From positions 56,836-120,835 of the forward strand of contig QAOA01005269.1 in NCBI GenBank assembly GCA_003255065.1: DNA of 64,000 nucleotides, written 5' to 3'. Source of the DNA: Cercis canadensis (lineage: Eukaryota > Streptophyta > Magnoliopsida > Fabales > Fabaceae). Below are positions 35,178 through 47,197 of the stretch, in pieces. The translations under genes were made by a program, and so were the position numbers. The notes below the pieces were generated by a model, which searched no databases, was not told where the DNA came from, and was given only the letters and a program-made list of their open reading frames with translations. Within the stretch, counting starts at the first letter, position 1, and every line of letters begins with the position of its first letter.

Positions 35178-37932
35178 TTAATTACTCTTGGCAGGTTGGA
35201 GGGTGCAGGGAGAGGTTTGTGAAGGAAAGACAGATGATTTATTGAGGAATATCCCCTCTTTTTCATCGGCGAAGCAAAGCACGGATTCTACACAAACTTC
35301 CATTGCAGTTGATGATGGTGTAGGCTTGAAGTCTTGCAGTTTCGAGTACTCGGAAATAAGGTGAAACATGTAATCATAAATTCCATCCATGTTCAAGCTT
35401 TCCATCAACTCCTGCCCTCTTTTTCCAATAGCTTCAGCCTGTAGACAAATAAATAAACCAAGTTCATTGATAATGTAGGTCAGATACAAATATCACCTTA
35501 CATATAATGAGATAGTAGTGGAAAGTCGTATGAAAGTCTTGTGCCAAAGTGGATCACACAAGACAGGTAAAGTCGAAGAATTTGAATAAGTGAAGCCATT
35601 CTTCTGGTGGAGTAACCTAGGCACTAGCCAACTTGCTTCTAGATATAACTGTTATAATAGAGAGTATTGAGATAACTTATTGTCTTAGCCTTTCTTTTAA
35701 TGAGTTGGAGAAGTAGTACATCACTTTTTCGGTCCAAATCAACGAAACTAAATGATAGAAACATATAGAAAAATGACTAAATCAGTACCTCAGATGGGTG
35801 GTCATTACCCCAGTCAACAGCGTGCTTTATATTTGGACATAAATCGATAGGATCAATGTGCCAAAAGTTCTGCTGTGGAATAAGGCCACGACTAAAAAAA
35901 TCTTCATATTGGGGTGATATTATTAGTGCAACAGAACCACATGAGAGAATATATTTCAGGCTCACTGACCACGCATAACCTTCAGCATAGATCTTGTACC
36001 TGCAGAAAGACAAGAATTAATGAAGTTGGAGAAAGGGGAGAAATCAGTAGCATAATGATGGCATCCTGGTCTGAGGTAAATGTGACTCTGGATAATTAAA
36101 CTTATAATTATAACCAAACTAGTTTCTGATTCTATGCATGTCTTAGCATTGCAGAAGAAACATAAGCAACTCTTCAATGATTCCCTGTTCAAAATGACAC
36201 CTTTGCATTCGTATGTGTTATCAGGTCTCAGACTTCAGCAAAATATGGCATGCAAAGGGTTCCTATTTATGCTTTGACATGATAATAAGATTTGTACTTA
36301 CCGGTAATTACACTGATTTGAAAGTTTCGACTGCTGAAAACCACTTCTTGCTGCCTCAACCCAATCCTGTAATGAATATCAAAATACAAAATCAGATAAA
36401 AAATGCTTTGGCTTAACAGGCGAATTCAAATTATCAATATGAAAGGTCCACATTTTGTATGGTCTATTCAACCCTACCTGACGCATAATTTGTGCTCCCC
36501 ACTTCCTAGAATCATTACAGTTCAGTAATTCTGTACGAATAGGAGATGAAACATCTGGGTTTCCTCTCCAGTATGCCGTTGGCACCTTGCTTTTCCAACC
36601 AACAGTTTGAGAACCTTGCTTGATATCAGGAAACTCCTCTTGCCAGGGTTTTATGTTTATCTCTGGCCTGAACAAGAAACACATCAGCCATGTCAATCCA
36701 AATTCAATGGCAATTATTAAGCAACTAAAATGTAGTTCTCACTAAACCACCACACATCATTATATAGCAGACTCATCAGTCCTCTCACCAATTTTTGTTT
36801 TCTTTTCTGTTAATTTGTAAGATGCAGGGCCATGGCCAAAACAAAAAAAAAGTAAGATGCAGGGAAATTTACTTTGAAATAACAACATCATGTTCTTGTA
36901 TATAGATGGTAGTTCGAGATGCATTGACAAAAATTGCAAAAGGGGTTCATACTTAGCATTTGGAATAAATTAAAACCATAAAAAAAGCATGACACAAATC
37001 AAAGCTATCTTTGTCATCCTAATAACTACAATTCCTCCAAAGCTATGAATCAAAGCCATGAAATAAAAATCACATTTTAGCATTAAACATGCATTCAAAT
37101 CTGCAACAAATTGGAAATCAAACTAGTTAAGAAAGAAAGACTTACCAACCCCAGAAAGACCAATCAGGAAATGGGATATCAAAGTGTTCTTTTGTGGTGC
37201 AATACCGAAACAAAGGCAAAGGCATTGACTGGTGCTCTGTTCGATTAATAGTAGGCTTGTCCATGCAATCAAACATAAGATCAACATCAGGCACTAATCC
37301 AGGATATTTCCTAAGGAGCTGCAAAAAGCCCCAGATGGTGAACATGGCTCTGCTCTGCACACAAGCATAATATAAATCTACATAGAGTTTTCCCCCAACA
37401 ATCATGACCCTGAAAGCCGCAAAATTCTTCGCTTCTACCAAATGAGCCTTCGATATCTTAGTCCGAACCCAAGGCTCAAGATCCCGATGAATCGCCCCGA
37501 AGAATTCTGGGCAATTCTGGGTTGTTTCAGACGAGGATGAGGAACGGCGTCGTTCTTGAGTGGCAGCATCATTGTTGTAACCACAAGTGAGGTAAGAACA
37601 ATGTATGATTTTGTAAGCTCGCATATGCCGGGTTTCTTCATTGAATGTCTTCGGTGGGAATATATGCCACGGCGTTGGTTCTAAGTTGTGACCCACAACT
37701 GTTTTCGTTTGGGAGACGAAGTCGTCCACCTGTTCGATGAAATTCCCCAGAGATCAAAAAAAAAAGCACAAAAATGAGTAAGAATACCCAAAACTAGCTG
37801 ATAATTCAAAAAGACAATTGAGAAAGCAACCTTGTAGAGGAGGATTGCGGTGAGAGAGAAGAGAGACAAGCCCAGAACGCAAGGAAAGAGATAAGAGGGT
37901 GTTCGAGCTGAATACTTGGATGGGTTTCCCAT
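35178..37932 (-). CDS. CAP10/DUF821 O-glucosyltransferase-like (Rumi-related) protein, 6 exons
   Basis: Predicted 470 aa. Exons on the minus strand: 37831-37932, 37146-37729, 36478-36667, 36302-36366, 35789-35999, 35178-35438; all introns are GT-AG and all junctions keep frame. Residues 1-34 contain one hydrophobic segment (FPCVLGLSLFSLTAILLY), so a type II Golgi or ER membrane anchor is expected. The CAP10 domain spans about residues 100-440, with CPEFFGAIHRDLEPW, PLFRYCTTKEHFDIPFPDWS, AYWRGNPDVSS, and YAWSVSLKYILSCGSVALI near the nucleotide-sugar-binding C-terminal part. Related animal Rumi/POGLUT enzymes transfer glucose or xylose to EGF repeats; plant members probably act on cell-wall or glycoprotein acceptors, which is inference. 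The length is typical for the plant subfamily and nothing appears broken. Confidence 0.92.
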
Positions 37933-38082
37933 CGTGGAATGTGGGGAAGGAAGCGTTTAGCTAGCTGCATCGTCTTGTGTTGCAGAGAAAGGAGGGGTTT
38001 TGTTTCTAACTCTTATTTTGGAAACACGACTCTCTCCTCAATCCTCATTTTGTGATGAGGTCCCGCCAGCACTCAGGGAGGA

Positions 38083-38094
38083 CACGTGGTTGAC
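38083..38094. promoter_or_regulatory. G-box and W-box core upstream of the CAP10 gene
   Basis: CACGTG at 38083-38088 is followed at once by the W-box core TTGAC at 38090-38094, about 150 bp upstream of the CAP10 start codon. These are bZIP/bHLH and WRKY core motifs. Both are short and may occur by chance. Confidence 0.35.
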
Positions 38095-38371
38095 TTTTGT
38101 AACGATCTGGACCCCTTTGTTTGGCATCATGTCTGGTACTTGAGAGTGTGTTGAAAGTTAGAGCCACTTCTTTGGGAAATTTAATCAAACATTTAGTGGA
38201 CATTACGCAGCAAAACACGGGTGAGTCGGTAATTTATCATGTGTTTTCTTTGTTTTTCTAATAACTTACAAAATATTAACGAGAATTGATTTAACTCGTA
38301 AAAATTGAATTATTTTGTTTATAAAATTTAAGTTCAAATTAACTTTTGTTGAGATTTATAATAATGAATTT

Positions 38372-38583
38372 GGGGATTCTATGATACTACGTAAGTATGT
38401 CATACTACACTGACGTGTCAAGCATACATAATTTTCATATTTTATTATATATAAAATATAATTTATTTAATTTTTTAAACAAACTTAAAAATAATTATTT
38501 TGTACACATGTCATTCATTTATTGGTTATTTCTATGTAGTATGACATACTACATAAATACTAAAAGTATCTAAGAAACTTCCT
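38372..38583. mobile_element. AT-rich MITE, ATGTAGTATGACATAC family, copy 2
   Basis: Similar throughout to 34270-34469. The left part, ACTACGTAAGTATGTCATAC, is mirrored on the right by GTATGACATACTACATAA, so it can fold back. Together the copies bracket the CAP10 gene. Confidence 0.6.
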
Positions 38584-39043
38584 AATGAATTAACTTTCTT
38601 TCATTCTAGATTTTTGTTTATAAAAAAAATAACTTAGATAATTGTCATTTCTATTTATTTTTTCTTTATAAAAGTAAAAAGTCATTTTACGCATGAAAGA
38701 TGCAATTATTTTTAGTGGTAGAGCTTTAATCATCAAAAGGGTCCTTCCCCACTCTAAAAAAAAATTGAACGAGCCTATTAAAATGAAAAGAAATGTGTGC
38801 TTCTTATGTCATATGGAGATTTAATGATGCAGTGCATATAGAAAGAACGCGTGCTTTCCAAATGGCTAAAAAGGTTATGACATAAATTAATCACTTTATG
38901 TCTTGTTATGTTAGGCCATTGAAATGACTATAAAACACATGTAGTATTAAATATATGTTATGGTGTCAGTTTACTTACCATACAAAACTTCATAGTCATA
39001 CTCAACCTAAGTTGAGTTCTCAATTTGCTTGTGTCTCATGATC

Positions 39044-39411
39044 AAATTTATAGAAGAGATCTAACATTTAACTTAGGTAGGTGATATAGATAGGGTTCAT
39101 CTATTTTTTGATCTAAAACTATAAAGATCTCATCTCGGTTTTCACCATGGTGATATTTTGATATTAAATTAATTTATGTTCTTACTTGTCCACTATAATT
39201 AGAGTTGTTAAGACGGGTTGACTCATTNAAATTTATAGAAGAGATCTAACATTTAACTTAGGTAGGTGATATAGATAGTGTTCATCTATTTTTTGATCTA
39301 AAACTATAAAGATCTCATCTCGGTTTTCACCATGGTGATATTTTGATATTAGATTAATTTATGTTCTTACTTGTCCACTATAATTAGAGTTGTTAAGACG
39401 GGTTGACTCAT
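39044..39411. repeat. 183-bp duplication joined by one N
   Basis: Bases 39044-39226 and 39229-39411 are nearly identical and meet at TN (39227-39228). They differ at only a few positions. An assembly overlap is likely. Confidence 0.85.
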
Positions 39412-39550
39412 CTCTCCCTGCTTCAACTTGCCACCAAATAGGCGGGGTGGGCTGGCCCGCCATTTTGACGGGCTAAGAAAACATCAACTCAACTCAATTC
39501 ATTATGGATTGTGGGTTGGCCCGCGTCTAACCCGCCAAAAATTAAAAAAA
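39385..39550. mobile_element. Left end of an hAT-like element
   Basis: TAGAGTTGTTAAGACGGGTT resembles the hAT termini elsewhere in the window and is followed by GC-rich GGCGGGGTGGGCTGGCCCGCC blocks, as in their subterminal regions. No matching right end or target duplication was located. Confidence 0.5.
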
Positions 39551-39869
39551 AAAAATTATAGCCTAATTAAGAAAATAAATTTCATTTGAAAAATCTTCAT
39601 TACATTCAATTGACAACATTTTAAAAAAATAAAACAAATTTCAGCAACAGATCAAGTACTACAAATATATAAAATCAATCATTGTGTTAAATTAACAATT
39701 TGTACATAAAATAGAATACCTAGTACAAGATGATACATAGTTAGAGCAGCATAATATATACTGAAACTGAACTAACGGAGATTTAAGAGATAAGAAGAGA
39801 TGGAGTCATATAAATATTTCTTTAATTTAATTTAATTATTATTTTGAGTCATGCAGAAAGAGAACATTA

Positions 39870-40115
39870 GGCTAGCTTGGTGGCTTTCCTTGTCTAATTG
39901 TCGGTGAATGCTTTTAGTAAAGTTAAATGAATCTGATTCATTCTTACAATGACAGCCAGCAAGCCAACTGAGTCCAGTAGTGAACCAACCAAGGCTAGCT
40001 TGATGGCTTTCCTTGTCTAATTACCGGTGAATGCTTTTAGTAAAGTCAAATGCATCTGATTCATTCTTACAATGACAGCCAGCAAGCCAACTGAGTCAAG
40101 TAGTAAACCAACCAG
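39870..40115. repeat. 123-bp tandem duplication
   Basis: Bases 39870-39992 and 39993-40115 are direct copies with about eight substitutions and no intervening N, so this one looks genuine. No coding function is evident. The minus frame across copy 2 is open for 61 codons but resembles nothing known. Confidence 0.75.
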
Positions 40116-42359
40116 CGACGGTGAATCAGCTCTAACAGCAACCCAGCAGCAATAGCAAGCCCAGAAATGGACACATACCGACAACTGTGATGTCTGCTCC
40201 ATACGTTTTAGCTAATGCACTGGTAGTCGATATAGCCTACAAAAATTTTAACCAAAAGTAGAGTTTAGGAAAGGAATGGACACATAGAGTCAAGACTGTA
40301 TATCAGGAACGAAAAGTTTGCTAGTGGTTGGTTTCCAATTTCATATTCCCAATAGCGAAAATCAGCAATTCATAGGGCAAATAGACAAAATTTGGTTATA
40401 CTAAAATTCCACTTAAGTTAGGTGCATCATAGAAAGTCACCTGTCTTGTTCCTTCTGAGAGATAAGGATTCCTATCTGTAACAGGCAAAAGAAGATGCTT
40501 GAATTGTACGTAAAGGCATCAGTTGCTACACCGACTTCAGGTTCTTGTGGTTTAGCCTTAACTGAAAAACATTGACAACCCAGAGATAAATGAATAAAAA
40601 GAACTGAACTTTTCAACAGCAATAGCAACCTTCATTGTGAAAAGAAGTATCCATAACAAGGTTTTTTTTTTTTTTTGTCTTAACATTNACTTACCATATA
40701 TAAGCACTCTCTACGCATAAAGTAAGTTCTAACTTTCCATGATCTTCCACATGGCTCAAAAAAAAAAGTTTGATATATTAGAAAGAAAAAAAAAAATCTC
40801 ATCACTTAAAAGAGTTTACATCAAAATTNGCATCTCATCACTTTTACATCAAAATTTTGAGTTCAGTATGAACATGAAAGGCATCCAAAAATCTTTTAGC
40901 AAGATTAAAGTTTTATATTTGAATTTTATACTCTATATCTCAATTAAAAAATTTAGTAAAAAATGATACCGAATATTACATATGTCTAATTTTTATTTGC
41001 TTATGCTAGCCCGAAAGGCAATTATTCAAGTGAAAAAGCCAAGCAACCATCGTTCCATCTAGGGACTATTCATTAAATGAGGGCAATTGCCCCAGAAACT
41101 GAAAGAACTTCTATATATTATATATATAGTACTTCTTGTTACCCAATTGGTCATGTAAAGTTGTCTCCATGCCCCCACCTAATATATTGCACTATTAGTC
41201 AAAATTCTTTGAGTTAAAAGTCAACAGTAATGTTACTAAAATGAAGGCCATGTGAATTAGTGAGTGAATGGTTAAAAGCAATTTTATAACACTTGTATTG
41301 CTGACAATTTAGAGCCCTCCATGTCAAAGACAAAGATTGTACTTGTATTACTCACTATACTTGTATTGCGTGTGTGAGAGAACTTGGGTATAATTAGCAA
41401 TCTAGTTGGAGTAAAAACTGCTCCTCTAATCTCTTATTTTCATATGTGAATTGTTCTACTGAATCACGTTATATTTTGTATTATCGTTTAATTGTTTATG
41501 GGTATATTTGTTGCCCCATTAGTAAATTTTTTTAGATCTGCACATAATTCCATCAACTTATAAGATATGCCTTAAACTATGTATTTTTTTTAAAAAAATA
41601 AAAGTTAATTTAGGATGAAAAGAGACTATCCAATTTCAAAGCTAAGATATATTAGAAACTTCAATGAAAGCTTACAGTTGTATTTACAGATCGCTTATTA
41701 GAGGAAAATAGCTGCAAGTAGCAAGTATCGAAATTAGATCTTATAAGTGAAGTGTTTCGATCCTTTACCAGTTGAAACAATTTTTGTTGGCTAAGTCATA
41801 TATTTTGGTCACATGATATATGTGTCATGCTACAATGACGAACAATAAATCTTTACAAGTAGAATTTCATTTGTTCACAAAATGCAATTACAAGTTTTAA
41901 TTCCAATAACTCATCCAAATATAAGGATAGCTTCTTGACCTTTATGTGATTTGGTCCTAATAAAAACGCCATTTTATAAGATAACTTGGTTCTCAAAATA
42001 GAGCATAAGTATTAATAAATAAATGAATAAATAATCACAATCTAGTGGCACAAAGCATATTATCATATCAACTATTAGTTTATCTGCAATCCTACATTAC
42101 ACTTCTCGCATAAACATATGTCAGCTTTTTCCAATAATACCTGTGAGTGGCATAAATATACAGTAATTTGATCTTCATTGTGAGTGAGGAAAATGTTCTT
42201 CCGTGGGCCACGACCTATATAGCTGCTTCTATGCACAAAGCATTTTGAGTAGTGTTTTAATGTTGAGGTATATTCTTAACTGGAACTATGAACTATGAAG
42301 GATTCAATAACTTGAGTTAATTCACCTCAATTCTGGAAAAATATCATTTTCCATCGAAA
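40116..42359. other. Intergenic 3' of the APD-type gene, no gene seen
   Basis: Contains Ns at 40688 and 40829. The second separates two short copies (about 25 bp) of a CATCTCATCACTT-type segment. A minus-strand exon-like piece lies at 40437-40560 and is discussed under findings. I see no complete gene. Confidence 0.45.
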
Positions 42360-45300
42360 TTAGACTGCGAAAATTTTTCTTACTTTCTTTATGTTCCTCC
42401 GACATATGGGACAAGTGCAAGCTTCTGCTGCAATCCTGTTGATGGAATATATGTAGGCAACAATCAAACTTGCTGCTAAAGTTGGATTGTTTGGACTAAA
42501 CACATGATATATAAGGGAAAATCTATGAACATAATTGGAAGGAAATACTGTAGAGATAATGAAGAATAGGACCATCTTTATTGACTTAATTATCTTGAGC
42601 TTACTGCATATATTCATCAATGTTTGGTTGAAAGATACAATTTTTTTTTTCTTTTTTCCTTTTGGGTAAAGCTTGGTTAAAAGATTCTTATATATATATC
42701 ACATGGAAGATTTTATCCATAAGATAGAAATTACATCTTATTAATTAGTGGAATTGTTTCATGATTTCTAGGCATTGTAGATGAAAGTTAGTGAATTGAA
42801 CCCTAAAAATAAAGTGTGTGCGCATTTATCTTTGAGTTAAATATTTTTTTGTCTTTAAATTATTTTTCAAATGTCACTTTAGTCTTCAAATAATCATTCT
42901 ACCTCTAAATCATCAGTCCTTTAAAAATCATTTTTGGTGCTACAAATAACTGTTTTGGTGGGCAATATAATTATTCGATGATTAAAGTGATATACAAAAT
43001 AAATCAATAACTAAAATAACATGTGAAAAATAATTCAAATACGAAAATAAATATTTTACTCTTTGTCTTTTCTTCTTGTGTTTGTTTCTTGGCTCATTAA
43101 TTACACCTTCTCAATAGAGGGCAAGTCCATGAAATCTATAATTCTTTTAACATTTGGGAAGCAAAAAGAGAGAAAATGTTGGTGTACCTTGTTCCACAAG
43201 CAAAGCATGCAGCGGAATGCCCACATGGAAGAAAAAAGCAGTCCCTGGGGGCATCAAAACAAATAACACACAAACGGCAGAGATTATTGTTCCTTTCCCC
43301 TTCTTTTATTTGCTTTCCTTCAACAGAATTCACTGCAATCCACTCTCTGAGATCCTCCTCCTCATGAGAGAAAGATTCATAAGACGAACTCCGGCTTAAA
43401 AGATCATTATCTTTGTTAGGCAGCAGTGGAGATCGTTCTGAAGCCACATGCAATTGTTGGAATCCTATCATTTCTTCATCATTATTTTGGAACATGTTGC
43501 AGAATCTCAAGGCAAACAAGATTACCACAGTCATCATACCTGCATTAAATATACCATGTGCATTGTAAAATTAGGGTTCTTTTCCCATTTCTATTAGGTT
43601 TTTCTGACAAATGAGAAGATTTTGAAGGCTGAAACGACCTGATGCTATTATATATGTGATCCATCTTGGTCCATAAGACAGTTTCACATGAAACCAATAT
43701 TCATCATCAGAAATTCCCTGAAAATGAGACCAATAATGCTGTTTGGGATACAGAGGACATATTAATATTTGAAGGTAAGAAAGTTAAAACCAATTACCTG
43801 TCTAGGACCTGGAGTTGTTAGGACTGCATAATTTGACCTAGAAAGGGAAAGGTTTGATTTACATAAACCATTATCCAAGGAACATCTGTAGCATGCATTG
43901 GTTGTATTATAGATAAATGCATTGACAGTGAACTTCAATTCCACCTGTATAAAGCAATAATTCTGTAAGAAAAGTAATCTGCATAGTTCAAGTGTGAGGC
44001 TGCAGCCTATGCAAAGGTAAATTGTAAGGAAAATGACAAAAACTTGGTAAAGATTGAAGAAAATTGATCTTGGCCAAAGAAATATTTGATGACAGTACTC
44101 ATTGTTTTGATCACCTCCACATCTTCAGCGTTCATGTTAGCAACTTGCACATAATAGGTAAATGATTGTGACATTTTCTGCTCGATCTTGCCACTTCCTG
44201 CAAGTAAAGTAGAAAATAATGATTAAAAGAGAAGAAAAAGAAAGATTGCAGTATAGATGAATGTGATATTCAAATGTGAGATGTACCATAGATAATATTC
44301 CAGTATAATGTTGTTTTAGGAAGTGAAGGGTCCTCGATCCACTCAAACGGGTCTTCTCTACCTGAATGTTCATGTAAACTAAGAAGATAAAGTATGCATA
44401 TAACTTGTACTTAATCAAAGTTTAAAGATTACCTTTGGAAATTACAAGGGATAAAGGTGAAGATCTTGGACTCTTCACAGTGTAGTAAATATCCAAGTGA
44501 GACTCTTTGTTCAGGTAGAATATCCATTGCTGCAACAAAAGATTAAAAAATCAATTCTACCCTTATTGCATGAGGAAAGCATGTTTATGATGTGAATCAT
44601 GTGATGGTGCATACAAGTACAAGGCCAAATTTTAGACCAAACAAAACAATAAATGGAAAAGGAAAGTGGTTACAAAAGGGAAACATGCCTTGTAAAAATT
44701 GGCAGTTATAAATGCATTATATGTCTCAGTCCAGTTGATTTTGACGTCTAGGGAAGGAGGTCCATTAAATCCATACAGCATTAGACCAGGTTTTGGCTCA
44801 TCAATTTGTGTCACCTGTTAAGGAATCAAAGGATTGATAATTACAGAAGCAGCAAAAGGAGCACTAACTTGTATCAGAAGATATAATTAAAGGCAAGCAC
44901 CTTGACAGATTGCACTAACATTGGGTTGATTTCTCTCAAACGGGAGCAGTTGGGTCCCAAATGTAAATTTTCAGATCCATAAAAACCAAATATGAGGGTC
45001 ATAGATGCTGCTTGTAAGGAAGATGGAACCAAAATTTGGTCAATAAATCTCTCATACAATATATAATAAAACTTTATAATATAATGGTCTAGTATGAGAA
45101 AAATGAGGGAAATATATAAATAGAAGAGAGGCTTTGGCTCAGTGGAGCCGCCTCTAGCCCTAAAGGCTGTCCCTCACCCATTCCCTTAAGTTTGATCTTC
45201 CCCAACTGCAAAATAGCGGCATTGGCCAAATGACCATCTAACTTGGACACAAAAAAAGAGTTAAATATATTTTTTGTCTTTGAATTATTTATCAAATGAT

Positions 45301-45787
45301 ACTTTAGTCATTGATTTAGTTTTTGTATAACTTTAGTCCTCAAAAATGTATTTTACTCAAAAAAATATATATAAACAAAGCTATGAAATCAATTAGCAGA
45401 AAGCAAAGAACAAAAGGGGGAAAAGAAAAACGAATGGGGAAAAGAACATAGAAATGTTTATATTAATGTAATCAGGATGAACTAACCGAAAAACCATAAT
45501 GTAACTAGCATAATAAGGCAAGACCAGGCATCATCCTTCATCTGAGTCAATGGTGGATTCCCCATCGAACTGTTAACCAAATATGAGATACTGGGCAGCT
45601 GTTGTTGGTGCTGATAATTGTGTTGGTTGTTCTCATTTACATGTTGAAGATTAGCTTCCTCTGCTTGGAATAGGGAAGTAGATGGTGAAGAAGAGGAAGA
45701 TGGGTCATTTGTAGGGATTGCAGTAACAAAAGAAGAACAAGAAGAAGCTGCAGGGACATGTGGGCTATGATTTATTTCTTCTTCCAT
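42360..45787 (-). CDS. Membrane-anchored RING-HC E3 ubiquitin ligase, APD1-4 type, 10 exons
   Basis: Predicted 480 aa. Exons on the minus strand: 45487-45787, 44901-45007, 44689-44814, 44433-44529, 44287-44361, 44115-44197, 43798-43944, 43639-43717, 43188-43539, 42360-42435. A Ser-rich N-terminus is followed by a first membrane segment ([21 protein letters not shown]), a lumenal or extracellular part with the two conserved APD-family regions (ILVPS removed by splicing; [36 protein letters not shown]), and a second membrane segment ([20 protein letters not shown], about 332-351). The C-terminal C3HC4 RING carries CVIC, LPCGH, CFAC and CPIC. Arabidopsis APD proteins act in pollen mitosis from endomembranes. 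The start is the first ATG; frame upstream is open but has only TTG. Intron 3 (44530-44688) appears to use a GC donor. Intron 1 has a NAGNAG-like acceptor. Confidence 0.92.
42834..43061. mobile_element. Small fold-back MITE (GAGTTAAATA family), copy 2, in the last intron of the APD gene
   Basis: It begins GAGTTAAATATTTTTTTGTC and ends with the inverted AAATAAATATTTTACTC. The two halves are inverted repeats (for example TCACTTTAGTC against GATTAAAGTGA). It lies between exons 9 and 10 of the E3 ligase gene and leaves both splice sites intact. Confidence 0.7.
44530..44688 (-). other. GC-AG intron in the APD-type gene
   Basis: On the minus strand the exon ends ACAAG and the intron starts GCATGT; it ends TTGTTGCAG before CAATGG. 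Using GC keeps a 42-codon exon in phase 0 with the following 32-codon exon. The nearby GT (four bases later) would shift the frame. Confidence 0.7.
45258..45358. mobile_element. Short GAGTTAAATA-family MITE, copy 3, in intron 1 of the APD gene
   Basis: It begins GAGTTAAATATATTTTTTGT and ends TTTTACTC, with the same termini as 9428-9601 and 42834-43061. At 101 bp it is shorter than the others, probably internally deleted. Confidence 0.6.
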
Positions 45788-47197
45788 TCTTAAAAGTGCT
45801 TCAAAACTTTGAGACTCAAACAAATATGAACAACAGAAAGAGAATAATCATGAGAATTATTTGAATTCTCTCCTTGTGAGGAACATGAAAACAAGGAGAC
45901 AATATGTACTGCGTTTTAGATTTGTGTCTGTTGTGAGATTTTGGAATGAAAACGTAGTTATTGATGATATAAAGTGTTCTCAATGACCAGCCTTAGTCAC
46001 TCCACAGTCCTCCCTTATGCTCTATTTAGCTCATATAAGACCATTAGTTGGGCTTGGCGACAGTTAGTTGGATATATTTGTGTTACCTTTCCTAGATAGT
46101 TACAAGAAAATAAAACAAAGAAACTTTTTCTGGAAAATTCCTTAAGACTTGGGTGGGGTCTACGAGGGTGTTTCTTACGTGGACCGTTCCTACGAAGGAA
46201 CTCTCTCACAATGTGTGGGCCCTATAATGAGACGAGTGCTTACATATACACATAGTCTATGTTAGAATTTTGGCTTAATTGCTGATTCTCAATTTTAATT
46301 TAATCTTTAAAAAACTTGGGTCAATGAGTTGAGTAATACAAATTCACAAATTAATTTTACAATTACCTTATTTTTAAACTATTTTTACTTATAGGATAAT
46401 TTTGATTTTTTTAATATTATTTGATTCTAAGAAAGAGAAAGAGAGATTAGTTGGACCCATTGATGTGATGTTAACATTTGTCCTAAATGATACTATTTAG
46501 CAAATGATGTCACTAAAATAATTGTGACATATAACAAATGTGATACTAATGAGCTCCACACTATATCTCTTTTTCTTTTTTTAGAATAAGATAATATTAA
46601 AAATATAAAAATTACTGTATCAGTAGAAATAATTTAAAAAATAGAATAATTGTGAAATTAATTTTCACATTTGCATTATTCAAGTTATTGTCCCATAAAA
46701 CTTTTTAATTTCAATACTATTAAAAAAAAGTCAAAAAGAATAACTCTGTCCAAAAATTTACTAATTGGGCTGATTTGACATTAAATTTTAAATTTGCTCT
46801 TTTAATTTTTTTCATTGAAGATTATCTAAGTGTGATTCCTCTCTCAACTTTACTTTTTACTTTAAATTTAAAGAATTCAAATTCAACATATTTAATTACT
46901 TTAAGAATATTAATGTTTAAATCTTGATTTTCGAAACAAAATTATGAAATTCTACAATATTATTTATATATATATATGTATATATATTATTTTTTTCGTT
47001 TTTTCATAGGCCACAGGCCCACAGCACCATAAATTATCCACACAATAATCTGCGTGTCTTACGCTTATTGGATGGGATGACAAATACAGAGTCTCTAAAA
47101 ATACTTTATGAAATGTTGCTACTAGCCTACTACATATACTCCTCTAGTGTGACACTCGCTCAGTTCCGCAGCCAAACTGTGTCGGTGGAAGAAAGAA
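45788..47197. other. Divergent intergenic region between the APD-type and cyclophilin genes
   Basis: The two genes point away from each other, so this 1.4 kb holds both promoters. Visible elements are an AT-dinucleotide tract at about 46966-46988, which could supply TATA-like sequence but is more than 200 bp from the cyclophilin ATG, and AT-rich filler. I find no other gene. Confidence 0.5.
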
